Shown here piece after piece: positions 9,129 through 15,708 of a DNA stretch of 17,580 bases (position 1 is its first letter; each line of letters starts with the position of its first letter). The notes under the pieces were generated by a model, which did no database searches, was not told the origin of the DNA, and saw only the letters and a list, made by a program, of their open reading frames with translations. The stretch covers positions 1-17,580 of the forward strand of contig CAZBWV010000074.1 of the NCBI GenBank assembly GCA_964495805.1, read 5' to 3'. The stretch comes from JALXCH01 sp964495805. GTDB taxonomy: Bacteria > Calditrichota > Calditrichia > RBG-13-44-9. Position numbers and translations under genes: made by a program.

Positions 9129-9135
9129 CTCCTTT
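9129..9135 (-). promoter_or_regulatory. Ribosome binding site of the 760-aa secreted protein gene
   Basis: The minus strand reads AAAGGAG 6 nt before the ATG at 9122, a near-consensus Shine-Dalgarno sequence at good spacing. Confidence 0.7.
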
Positions 9136-9176
9136 CCGTTTAGACCGAAATCGATTTGAGAGACCTGTTATAAGAA

Positions 9177-9203
9177 GGTCGGAGGGTGATTCACCCTCCG
9201 ACC
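9177..9203 (-). terminator. Perfect intercistronic hairpin between the paralogous genes
   Basis: Two perfect 13-nt complementary arms (9177-9189 and 9191-9203, GGTCGGAGGGTGA and its reverse complement) are separated by one base. In RNA this folds as a long GC-rich stem with a small loop. It lies 31 bp past the stop of the upstream gene. On the minus strand it is followed by TTCTTATAAC, only a weak U-tract. It could terminate, attenuate, or protect the 3' end of the upstream message. Confidence 0.6.
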
Positions 9204-9233
9204 GTGGGGATGTTCAATTGGAGAAGTGTTGGG

Positions 9234-12200
9234 TTATTTCATTAAAATCATTTTGTGGAACCGAACAAAACGTTCGGTGCGGATTCCATAGAAGTAAATA
9301 CCGTTCGCCACAGGATGGCCGTTGTCATTTCGTCCATCCCACTGCACGCGATAGGTGCCGGGCGAAAGCTGATCGCTCACCAGGGTGCGTACTTTCTGTC
9401 CCAGGGTGTTGTAGATAATCAGTTCCACCTGAATTTTTCCGTCCGGTACCATGGGAATGTCAAATCCGATGGTTGTGGTGGGATTGAACGGATTGGGGAA
9501 ATTGTTTTTCAGAGCAAATGTTTTAGGAATGACGCCGCTGTTTTCCAGGTCGATGCCGTTCTTGTTGGGAATGACGGAAACCGGTCCGTGGAAGTGCCGC
9601 TGACCGTTCATGGTGACATCGGCCAGTTTGTAATAGTAAGTGATGCCATTACTTACATTGGCATCGGTAAATGCGTATTGATGCGGAGTGTTGGAGTTTC
9701 CGGCACCGCGGAGGTTTTCATAATTTTGGTAAGAAGCAATCAGCTGGTATTCGCCCTCTTTGTTCAGGGAACGATACACTTCGAAGCCCAGGTTGTTGAC
9801 CTCGCTCTGGGTGGTCCATTGCAGGTAGGCCCGGTTATTTCCTGCCCGGGCAACAAAACTGGTCAGTTCCACAGGCAAACTCTGATCGTTCAGACCGAAT
9901 TCCACTGCCAATGGGGAACCAAATAGCGGACCACCGCTGGTGTTGTAGCGATATTCCACTCCCTGAGTTCCATCCTGGTTTTCTATTCCCACAGTGGCAC
10001 CGTCTAAATCAATGGAGGTACCGTGCTCTTTGTACTGCAGTTTGATATTGCCGCCGGGTTTCAAAATCACCTGGGCGGTAATCCATCCGTTTTCATCGGC
10101 ACCATATTCAGGATAGTGAACCAGAGAGATGACAAAGTCGCCGTTGGGAGCTTTTCCCACGTAACAATGGCGATCGTTCACGTCAAAATCCTTGGCGTTC
10201 AGATCATCCCAGAACAGAGCAATGATATTGTTGGGTGTATTACTATCCGGAATATGTTGATTGGAAAAATTGGCGCTGCTGGGTTGGGTAAAGCTAATCC
10301 ATCCGTTCGAGGAGAAATAGAGTTCAGTGTAATCGGTTCCGAAAAAGTTGAAGGTAAATCCCAGCGGAATTGGTCCGATAACCACCTCGTCTCCCAGTGC
10401 ATCGATGGAATCGTTTGTTGCACTGGCAATATCCACCCAGTTAAACTGGGGATGCGACGGAGCATTGGTGGCCAGGGAATTGGCAAAGTAGTAACCACCC
10501 TGGGCGCTACCACCCCCACCGTAGTTGGGATCGTTGCCCGTACCGGTTAATGGATAGTTGTGCGTATTACGGGAGAGGTTATCCACCACCTGCAATTGAG
10601 CCGATTTGTCGCCTCCCGAAGTGGGCGCAAATGCAACCTGGACCACCATACTCTGGTTGGCGCTTAAATCCACCGGGTAAGTGTGAGTGTCCTCCAGTAC
10701 AAACTGATCGGCATGGTTCCCGGTGAGACTTACCGATTGAATGGTAAGGGTACCCGCTCCGTCGTTGGTGATGGTGAAATCCTGAAATGCAGAGGTGTCT
10801 CCCAGATTCACCACTCCGAAACCGGCAGAATCCGGAGAAATCTGATAAATGGGTGAAGTCGGTTTTTTCTCCCAGGTTACATGGTCGATGTAAAAAGAGA
10901 CGTTGGCGTTTTCCATTCCGTGACGGAAGGCGATGTGGGTGGCACCGCGCGTGGAGGTGTACTCCACCGTGTATCTCTGGAATGTGTTGGAAATGCTCAG
11001 GGTATCGACCGGCTGAAAGGTGGTGGTGTCCTGCAGGTTGGTGATTTCGCCGACAATCAATTTTTCGTTGTTGGAAGAAGCTTTGGCATAGAAGCGCAAT
11101 CGATTTCCCTCGGAAGCTTTATACACCCCTCGGCTATACAGCGAGATAAAGCCGGAGCGGTCGCTGGAATTAAAAATACGCACTGCGTTGGGCTGAGTAT
11201 AGTAGGAGGAGGAGGTAATGCTTACATCCGATTCTTCGGAACTGGCCTTTACCAATTTTCCCCAGCCTCTTTTCAGGGAGTCATTATCATCGAAGTCTTC
11301 TTCCAAAGTGGAGTCTGGTGAATATGCTGTTCCGAATAACCGCACGGTGTCTTCTCCGGAGTAGGAACCGGAAATGTTGATGTGAGCCAGGGCCGAAAAC
11401 TCACCCTCTTCGTACGGAGCAAATTGAAACACAGCGGTATCCGAAGAGAGAGGAGTGATAGTGCCCGAATAGGAGCAGCTGAAGGGTTCGGCGGCAGAAA
11501 TATTGGTAATTACCAGATCAGCTCCCCCTTCGTTGGTGATAATCGAGCGGCGGCTGCTGGTTTCCCATACCATGATTTCCCCCATGTTCAGCGTGTCCGG
11601 CGAGACGGAAATGACGGCGTTGGGGGGTGCTTCTTTAATTTCCACTGCATCCAGCAACCATCCGTAGCGTTGCACGGACCCGTCAGATTCCAGACGAAAA
11701 CGAATTCGCACATGGGTGGTTTTATAGGCGCTCAGATCGAACACCTCCTGTTTCCACCAGGTATTTTCCGGGGTGACATCTGTGGTGCCCCAGATGCTAT
11801 AGGAATCCTCATGAAAATAGTGGCGCGTCTTGAACTCGGAAGCTTTGCCATGGTAATAAGCAGAAGGAATGGTGTCGTATGTGGCGCCACCGTCGGTAGA
11901 AATCTCCACGTAGCATTTGTCGTATCCCCCTTCGGTTTTGGCAATTTGCCAGAAGTAGAGACGCGGCGAACTGCTGGAAGAGAGGTCTATCTCTCCGGTT
12001 TCGTGAAGAATATTGGTTTCGCTGGAACCGTAAGCGTTATGCGCTGCATGGCTCCCTTCGTGGTAAAAATTGGTGGTAATGCTCCAATCGGTTCCGTTGC
12101 CACCGGCATTTCCGAAATCCTGGAAACCGTTTTCAAAGTCTTCGCTCACTGGTAGTGTATGGTTGGCCAAAGCAGTGCGAAATTGCCACACCGAACCGGT

Positions 12201-13064
12201 TGTTTTTCCTACGTTGTTGATTGAAATCACCTGCCAGTAGTATTCTGTATCATGAACTAACGGTCCCCCGATCTGGCTATTGCTCACCGAAGTAGTGGCC
12301 GGTCCGTTGTAAACCGTGTCACCCGGTGTGGAGGATGTCCCGAACAGCACAATGGTGGAGTCGGTGTTGGAACCGTTCGTCCAGGAAAGACTGGTGCCGG
12401 TGGATACATTGGTAGCTCCGTCTGAGGGAGATGGATTGGTTGGATCTCCCGGTAAACCGGAGGGAACCCAGAGGTCCGGTCCGGTGATATCGTCCACATG
12501 TAAATAATATTCGTCCACGGATACACACACAATGGCAATGTAAACTGCCTGACCGATATAATCGCTTAAATCGTAGCTGTACTGGGTGTAACTTATGGGT
12601 ACCCCGTTCACCTGACCCAGGGTAACGGTGAAATCGGCTGTATCCGTACCGCTGGTGGAGAGCCGGATGACCATATCTTCCAGATAACTGGAAGAGCGGG
12701 AACGAGCCCAGACGGAAAAAGTGTGGTTGGCAGAAGTGACCTGTAGTTTGGGGGTAATCAACCAATCGTCATTTCCTGAAGCGTTGTAATGAATGGAAGC
12801 GGAATAGGTGCCGGAGTGAGCATAGGTGGAAATGGAATTGGCCAGCCAGTGATTGCCGTCGCCGTCGTTGTCGTACACCGTCCAATCTGAAGGAATAGCA
12901 CCACTTTCGAATCCTTCATTCAGTGTTCCCCTGGTTCCGGCGGAATTATTTACCCGAAAATCATTGGTGCGCTTCTGGCCAACTTCCGGATTGTTATTGG
13001 CACCCCAAAGAAAATTGAAAAAGAAAATACTCCAGATAAAAACGGCCATAACCCGATGATTCAT
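9234..13064 (-). CDS. Large secreted/surface multidomain protein with T9SS sorting domain (long paralogue, 1276 aa)
   Basis: A hydrophobic N-terminal signal (VMAVFIWSIFFFNFLWG) leads into a choice-of-anchor J domain (about 47-203), an Fn3-like domain (about 208-298), a second choice-of-anchor J domain (about 305-475, PVSEDFENG), a choice-of-anchor D domain (about 480-585) and a carbohydrate-binding-like jelly-roll segment (about 586-735, FYIDHVTWEKK). A second choice-of-anchor D domain (about 738-845), the aromatic beta-sandwich (about 857-1060, GFTFNFFGTDYTELYFSSNGW), an Fn3-like domain from SLPVEL (about 1061) and the T9SS tail (about 1180-1276, NFPNPFNPTTTIGFDIP, ending KMILMK) follow. No protease or glycosidase motif was recognised. 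Adhesion or surface structure is an inference from domain content. The ATG at 13064 has a GGAGGTGA ribosome binding site at 13068-13075. The first 205 and last 540 residues resemble the downstream 760-aa protein closely, and the middle 530 are extra. Confidence 0.94.
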   Translation of the reverse strand: MNHRVMAVFIWSIFFFNFLWGANNNPEVGQKRTNDFRVNNSAGTRGTLNEGFESGAIPSDWTVYDNDGDGNHWLANSISTYAHSGTYSASIHYNASGNDDWLITPKLQVTSANHTFSVWARSRSSSYLEDMVIRLSTSGTDTADFTVTLGQVNGVPISYTQYSYDLSDYIGQAVYIAIVCVSVDEYYLHVDDITGPDLWVPSGLPGDPTNPSPSDGATNVSTGTSLSWTNGSNTDSTIVLFGTSSTPGDTVYNGPATTSVSNSQIGGPLVHDTEYYWQVISINNVGKTTGSVWQFRTALANHTLPVSEDFENGFQDFGNAGGNGTDWSITTNFYHEGSHAAHNAYGSSETNILHETGEIDLSSSSSPRLYFWQIAKTEGGYDKCYVEISTDGGATYDTIPSAYYHGKASEFKTRHYFHEDSYSIWGTTDVTPENTWWKQEVFDLSAYKTTHVRIRFRLESDGSVQRYGWLLDAVEIKEAPPNAVISVSPDTLNMGEIMVWETSSRRSIITNEGGADLVITNISAAEPFSCSYSGTITPLSSDTAVFQFAPYEEGEFSALAHINISGSYSGEDTVRLFGTAYSPDSTLEEDFDDNDSLKRGWGKLVKASSEESDVSITSSSYYTQPNAVRIFNSSDRSGFISLYSRGVYKASEGNRLRFYAKASSNNEKLIVGEITNLQDTTTFQPVDTLSISNTFQRYTVEYTSTRGATHIAFRHGMENANVSFYIDHVTWEKKPTSPIYQISPDSAGFGVVNLGDTSAFQDFTITNDGAGTLTIQSVSLTGNHADQFVLEDTHTYPVDLSANQSMVVQVAFAPTSGGDKSAQLQVVDNLSRNTHNYPLTGTGNDPNYGGGGSAQGGYYFANSLATNAPSHPQFNWVDIASATNDSIDALGDEVVIGPIPLGFTFNFFGTDYTELYFSSNGWISFTQPSSANFSNQHIPDSNTPNNIIALFWDDLNAKDFDVNDRHCYVGKAPNGDFVISLVHYPEYGADENGWITAQVILKPGGNIKLQYKEHGTSIDLDGATVGIENQDGTQGVEYRYNTSGGPLFGSPLAVEFGLNDQSLPVELTSFVARAGNNRAYLQWTTQSEVNNLGFEVYRSLNKEGEYQLIASYQNYENLRGAGNSNTPHQYAFTDANVSNGITYYYKLADVTMNGQRHFHGPVSVIPNKNGIDLENSGVIPKTFALKNNFPNPFNPTTTIGFDIPMVPDGKIQVELIIYNTLGQKVRTLVSDQLSPGTYRVQWDGRNDNGHPVANGIYFYGIRTERFVRFHKMILMK

Positions 13065-13067
13065 ACT

Positions 13068-13075
13068 TCACCTCC
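13068..13075 (-). promoter_or_regulatory. Strong ribosome binding site of the 1276-aa secreted protein gene
   Basis: GGAGGTGA on the minus strand ends 3 nt before the ATG at 13064 (GGAGG ends 6 nt before it). It is an exact match to the anti-Shine-Dalgarno complement. Confidence 0.8.
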
Positions 13076-13253
13076 AATGTTAAATGAAATATGGGTTAGA
13101 TGTTGCTTCGTCCAGGGATTTAAAATCATCCTGATATTCGAATAATAGATTGAAGCAGGTTTACTCATTTGCGGAGGGCCACAAGCATTGTCCTATTTGC
13201 TGGATGATTTTCGTTAAAATGAGTGGCGATCCAGTAAATGAGTGAAGTTAAAT

Positions 13254-13270
13254 CAGGCAAAGGCTGCCTG
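13254..13270 (-). terminator. Weak candidate terminator after the LytTR gene
   Basis: Arms CAGGCA (13254-13259) and TGCCTG (13265-13270) flank a 5-nt loop. On the minus strand the stem is followed by ATTTAACTTC, a poor U-tract. It lies about 150 bp past the LytTR gene's stop. Only a tentative call. Confidence 0.25.
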
Positions 13271-13293
13271 GTTCATTTATTTCATATATCATT

Positions 13294-13313
13294 TTAAATT
13301 TGCCCAAATTTAA
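13294..13313. repeat. Perfect 20-bp inverted repeat, operator-like
   Basis: TTAAATTTG (13294-13302) and its exact reverse complement CAAATTTAA (13305-13313) are separated by CC. Size, symmetry and non-coding position fit a dimeric regulator site. The right arm, read on the minus strand, also contains TAAATTTG, which matches the Bacteroidota -7 promoter consensus, but no suitably spaced upstream element was found. Confidence 0.5.
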
Positions 13314-13418
13314 CATTTTTGTGGGGCAAAAAATGAAGATTGTGACCAACGGGAAATTTTTGTGACGAAATGGAAAGATTGATTTTGCCAGGAGATGAAA
13401 GGAATGGGATGGTGAATA

Positions 13419-14357
13419 TTATACGACGGTGTCTTTTTCCCTTTCCCGGAGCGGATCAGGAGAAACAAAAGGTAAGATGTTGCTATACCAGGTACGGGAT
13501 ACAGGAATTTTTTCCGGGACAAAATCCAGGGTTAATTTATAACCTTTTGCATTCCCCTGAATGTCCTGCACGCGATTCAGATTAACAATATAGGACTTAT
13601 GGCAGCGTGCAATAGTTTTATGTTTGGAAAGTTGCTTCTCAATGTTTTTTAGTGTGTTGCGAATCAGGTATTTTGCCAGATGGTGATTCGAAAGATAATA
13701 AATGGCCACATAGTTCTCCAGGGCTCGTAAAAAAATCAGATCTTTTTCCCGTACACGGAATATCTCCCGATGATTTTTGGAGTAAAATGTGATGAAACGA
13801 AGATGAGCGTTTGGTGTATGTTTTACTGTTTGGGGAAAATGAGAAATGGATGATGAAAGCTGTTTCCCCTCCCGGGTTCGGTTCCGTTGCAGATGGGCGC
13901 GTGCCAGTAAAAGAGGATAAATTGTGCCGAATGAAGCAGAAGAAATAATCACACCCCATAAAGAGAGAATGTTCATTTCTTTGAAAATGGGTTTAAAAAA
14001 TAAAAGGGCATAAATGGTATTGAATACAAATATTAAATTAAGTGTATAAATCAGGTAAACAAGTTTCTGGTATAATGACCAATTCCGGTTTTTTGTAAAA
14101 ATGGGTAGAATAAATACAGTGATCATTAGCGCTAATGTTGTGGGAATGGTGAGTCCCAGGATGAGCAGCTTTTTTTGCAGAAGAGGAAGTTCAGCGTGAG
14201 GTAAAGGGTGAAAATAAAGAATAGCACAGCTTAAAAGGCAACCGGGGAGAAAGATTAATCCATATTTGATTGGTATTGGGAGGGCAGAATAGGAAAAAAC
14301 TCGAAGTTTCTTCAACCAGAATTGATGTTGATGAATTTTACTAATTGTCATATCCAT
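13419..14357 (-). CDS. Membrane-bound LytTR-family transcriptional regulator
   Basis: The 312-residue product has four predicted membrane helices (about 31-49, 64-86, 98-121 and 131-153), a linker, then a C-terminal LytTR DNA-binding domain at about 197-295. LytTR hallmarks are visible: LIFLRALENYVAIYY, the RNTLKNIEKQL helix, ARCHKSYIVNLNRVQ and IPVSRTWYSNI. There is no receiver domain, so it would act as a one-component regulator, binding DNA while anchored in the inner membrane and sensing through its membrane part. The signal is unknown. A TTG at 14366 and an ATG at 14351 are alternative starts. I chose the ATG at 14357, but no clear Shine-Dalgarno sequence decides among them. The two secreted-protein genes lie downstream on the same strand after a 354-bp repeat-rich gap and are candidate targets. 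Confidence 0.88.
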   Translation of the reverse strand: MDMTISKIHQHQFWLKKLRVFSYSALPIPIKYGLIFLPGCLLSCAILYFHPLPHAELPLLQKKLLILGLTIPTTLALMITVFILPIFTKNRNWSLYQKLVYLIYTLNLIFVFNTIYALLFFKPIFKEMNILSLWGVIISSASFGTIYPLLLARAHLQRNRTREGKQLSSSISHFPQTVKHTPNAHLRFITFYSKNHREIFRVREKDLIFLRALENYVAIYYLSNHHLAKYLIRNTLKNIEKQLSKHKTIARCHKSYIVNLNRVQDIQGNAKGYKLTLDFVPEKIPVSRTWYSNILPFVSPDPLREREKDTVV

Positions 14358-14444
14358 AAATAACAATATTTTTCAATAATTTTTTCCTATTAAAACCCTG
14401 AATAAAGCCGGAGGGCAAAATAGGAAAGGAGATTGAATCCATTC

Positions 14445-14475
14445 CAAAAATAATCAACAATTCATTTTATCAAAA
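14445..14475 (-). promoter_or_regulatory. Candidate Bacteroidota-type promoter for the LytTR gene
   Basis: Read on the minus strand, TTTTG (14471-14475) is followed after 18 bp by TATTTTTG (14445-14452), matching the Bacteroidota pattern TTG-N17-23-TAnnTTTG. The site is about 90 bp before the LytTR start. The surrounding DNA is AT-rich, so a chance match is quite possible, and use of this consensus by the host lineage is assumed. Confidence 0.35.
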
Positions 14476-14575
14476 TGGTGTTTTTATTTTGTGCGATAGG
14501 TCGAAAATAAGTTATTTCTATTTTTAAAAATGGAGATGTGTTTTTCTCCCGCCCGGAGTATCGTGAAGGAAAAAG

Positions 14576-14610
14576 AAAGGAAAGGAAAGGTAAGGTAAGG
14601 TAAGGTAAGA
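14576..14610. repeat. Pentanucleotide tandem repeat (AAAGG x3, TAAGG x3, TAAGA)
   Basis: Seven consecutive 5-base units run in exact register: three AAAGG, three TAAGG, then TAAGA, with TAAAT as a further degraded unit. It lies in non-coding DNA about 220 bp upstream of the LytTR start. Such simple repeats can change length by slippage. Confidence 0.85.
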
Positions 14611-14719
14611 TAAATTGTATACCTCACCTTTATTCCTGTGGAAAAAATTGAGCTTTCCGTGGGTCTCGGAAATATTCGGTTTTATAGCAACGAGAGTGTG
14701 AAGTTCGATAATCAATTGG

Positions 14720-15568
14720 CTATTTCTTTTTAGTGCTCAGTTTAAATTGATCACCCACGTTAAATAACAATACATGCTCCTTAAAGTGATTAAACAGATG
14801 GTTGATGGTCCGGAATCCACTGCAATGAAGCGGAATGATGTAATCCGGTTTTAATTGTACCAGGTTGTGGACAATTTTATCAATCTTGGTATCCGGTGCA
14901 CGATGCAGATGCATTCCCCCCATCACCGCATGAAGTTTATCTGTACCCATAATTCGCATAGCATGTTTAATGGTGTTGATGGGACCAGCGTGGGCGCAAC
15001 CTAACAGGACAATGAGCCCTTTTTCTGTTTTTAAAATAAGAGCCATATCATCATGCAACTCATCGGTAATATAGCTTTCCAGTACGCGTTCCTGATAGGA
15101 TTCGTCGATTTTTTCGTAATCGGTTAGGCGGGGTATTTCACCACTAATCCATACATCCGGAAGCAGTTCCATGGGACGTGTTTTCTGCAGACACTCCAGT
15201 CCCAGTGCTTCCAGGTCGGTCTTTTCCCAGGGAACACCAATTTCTACTCGCTCTCCGTTTATCACCCGATATTTTTTGTTGAACAGGTTGGGATGACATA
15301 CCACCTTTCTGGAACCGATTTCCTGGAGCAGATATTTTAATCCACCGGTATGATCGTAATGCCCGTGGCTGAGTACCACATAATCGATGGTGGAAAGGTC
15401 GATACCCAACTGTTTGGCATTGTGAAGAAGGGCGTTGGTCTGACCGGTATCAAACAAAATTTTTCCCCGGGGAGTTTCCACTAAGATAGCCAGTCCCTGT
15501 TCGGCTAAAAGTTTGGGATTATTTACCCGGTTTTCGACCAGAACCGTTAAGGTAGCTTCTTTTAACAT
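14720..15568 (-). CDS. Metallo-beta-lactamase-fold hydrolase, COG1237 type
   Basis: The 282-residue product carries the metal-binding motif SHGHYDH (H68, H70, D72, H73). Further conserved parts are GCAHAGPINT (H193), GGMHLHRA and the late IIPLHCSG (H248). FDTGQT at 39-44 is the usual strand before the first motif. The pattern matches the COG1237 group, which includes archaeal dihydropterin ribofuranosyl-aminobenzene phosphate synthases. The actual substrate here is not known, and a methanopterin role should not be assumed. It is probably a cytoplasmic enzyme with a dinuclear metal site. I chose the ATG at 15568 because GGAGGTGA (15571-15578) precedes it; an in-frame GTG at 15580 overlaps that site. 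The gene diverges from the beta-CASP gene across 140 bp. Confidence 0.88.
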   Translation of the reverse strand: MLKEATLTVLVENRVNNPKLLAEQGLAILVETPRGKILFDTGQTNALLHNAKQLGIDLSTIDYVVLSHGHYDHTGGLKYLLQEIGSRKVVCHPNLFNKKYRVINGERVEIGVPWEKTDLEALGLECLQKTRPMELLPDVWISGEIPRLTDYEKIDESYQERVLESYITDELHDDMALILKTEKGLIVLLGCAHAGPINTIKHAMRIMGTDKLHAVMGGMHLHRAPDTKIDKIVHNLVQLKPDYIIPLHCSGFRTINHLFNHFKEHVLLFNVGDQFKLSTKKK

Positions 15569-15570
15569 AA

Positions 15571-15578
15571 TCACCTCC
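15571..15578 (-). promoter_or_regulatory. Strong ribosome binding site deciding the COG1237 gene start
   Basis: GGAGGTGA on the minus strand lies just before the ATG at 15568 (5 nt from GGAGG). It rules against the GTG at 15580, which is upstream of this site. Confidence 0.75.
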
Positions 15579-15597
15579 ACCGTTTTGCTTTTCTATT

Positions 15598-15626
15598 ATT
15601 ATACGCAAATCGGTTCAAAAAGACAA
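15598..15626 (-). promoter_or_regulatory. Sigma70-like promoter of the COG1237 hydrolase gene
   Basis: On the minus strand TTGTCT (15621-15626, four of six matches to TTGACA) is followed after exactly 17 bp by a perfect TATAAT (15598-15603). The predicted transcript would start near 15590, leaving a leader of about 20 nt that contains the ribosome binding site. Confidence 0.5.
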
Positions 15627-15708
15627 TATGGACACGCCGAAAAAGAAAAAAATTCTTTCGGATTCCATGCACCGGGTTTGTAAGTTTCGATAAATAAAGC
15701 GGTGGGGA

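Larger units (their letters stand above)
13065..13418. promoter_or_regulatory. 354-bp repeat-rich control region upstream of the secreted-protein genes
   Basis: There is no credible gene here. The stretch holds, from left to right, a 10-bp palindrome TATTCGAATA (13135-13144), an inverted copy of AAATGAGT (13163-13170) and two direct copies of AAATGAGTG (13217-13225 and 13236-13244, start to start 19 bp). After these come a small hairpin CAGGCA/TGCCTG (13254-13270), a perfect 9+9 inverted repeat (13294-13313) and an AT-rich hairpin (13316-13332). It must contain the promoter of the 1276-aa gene and the 3' end of the LytTR transcript. I could not place a confident -35/-10 pair. Confidence 0.5.
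14358..14719. other. AT-rich intergenic region with a pentanucleotide tandem repeat
   Basis: This 362-bp region separates the hydrolase stop from the LytTR start. It holds the AAAGG/TAAGG repeat (14576-14610), AT-rich symmetric sequences (14505-14517 and 14520-14531) and a candidate promoter (14445-14475). A 63-codon minus-strand frame across the repeat starts at TTG, has no ribosome binding site and resembles nothing known, so I do not call a gene. Confidence 0.5.

Noticed and set aside
11382..12155. 257-codon plus-strand frame, and other plus-strand frames at 9255-9926 and 10023-10550
   Set aside because: They are antisense to the 1276-aa secreted protein gene, and their composition is what the reverse complement of such a gene gives. 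No ribosome binding site or domain was seen.
14576..14610. Possible CRISPR or larger repeat array
   Set aside because: The units are only 5 bases with no spacers; this is a simple tandem repeat.
14524..14715. 63-codon minus-strand frame crossing the pentanucleotide repeat
   Set aside because: It starts at TTG without a ribosome binding site, and its middle is a low-complexity product of the repeat.
14720..15568. Assignment as a methanopterin-biosynthesis enzyme
   Set aside because: The family resemblance is clear, but bacterial members of this group have no established methanopterin role and no pathway genes are nearby.
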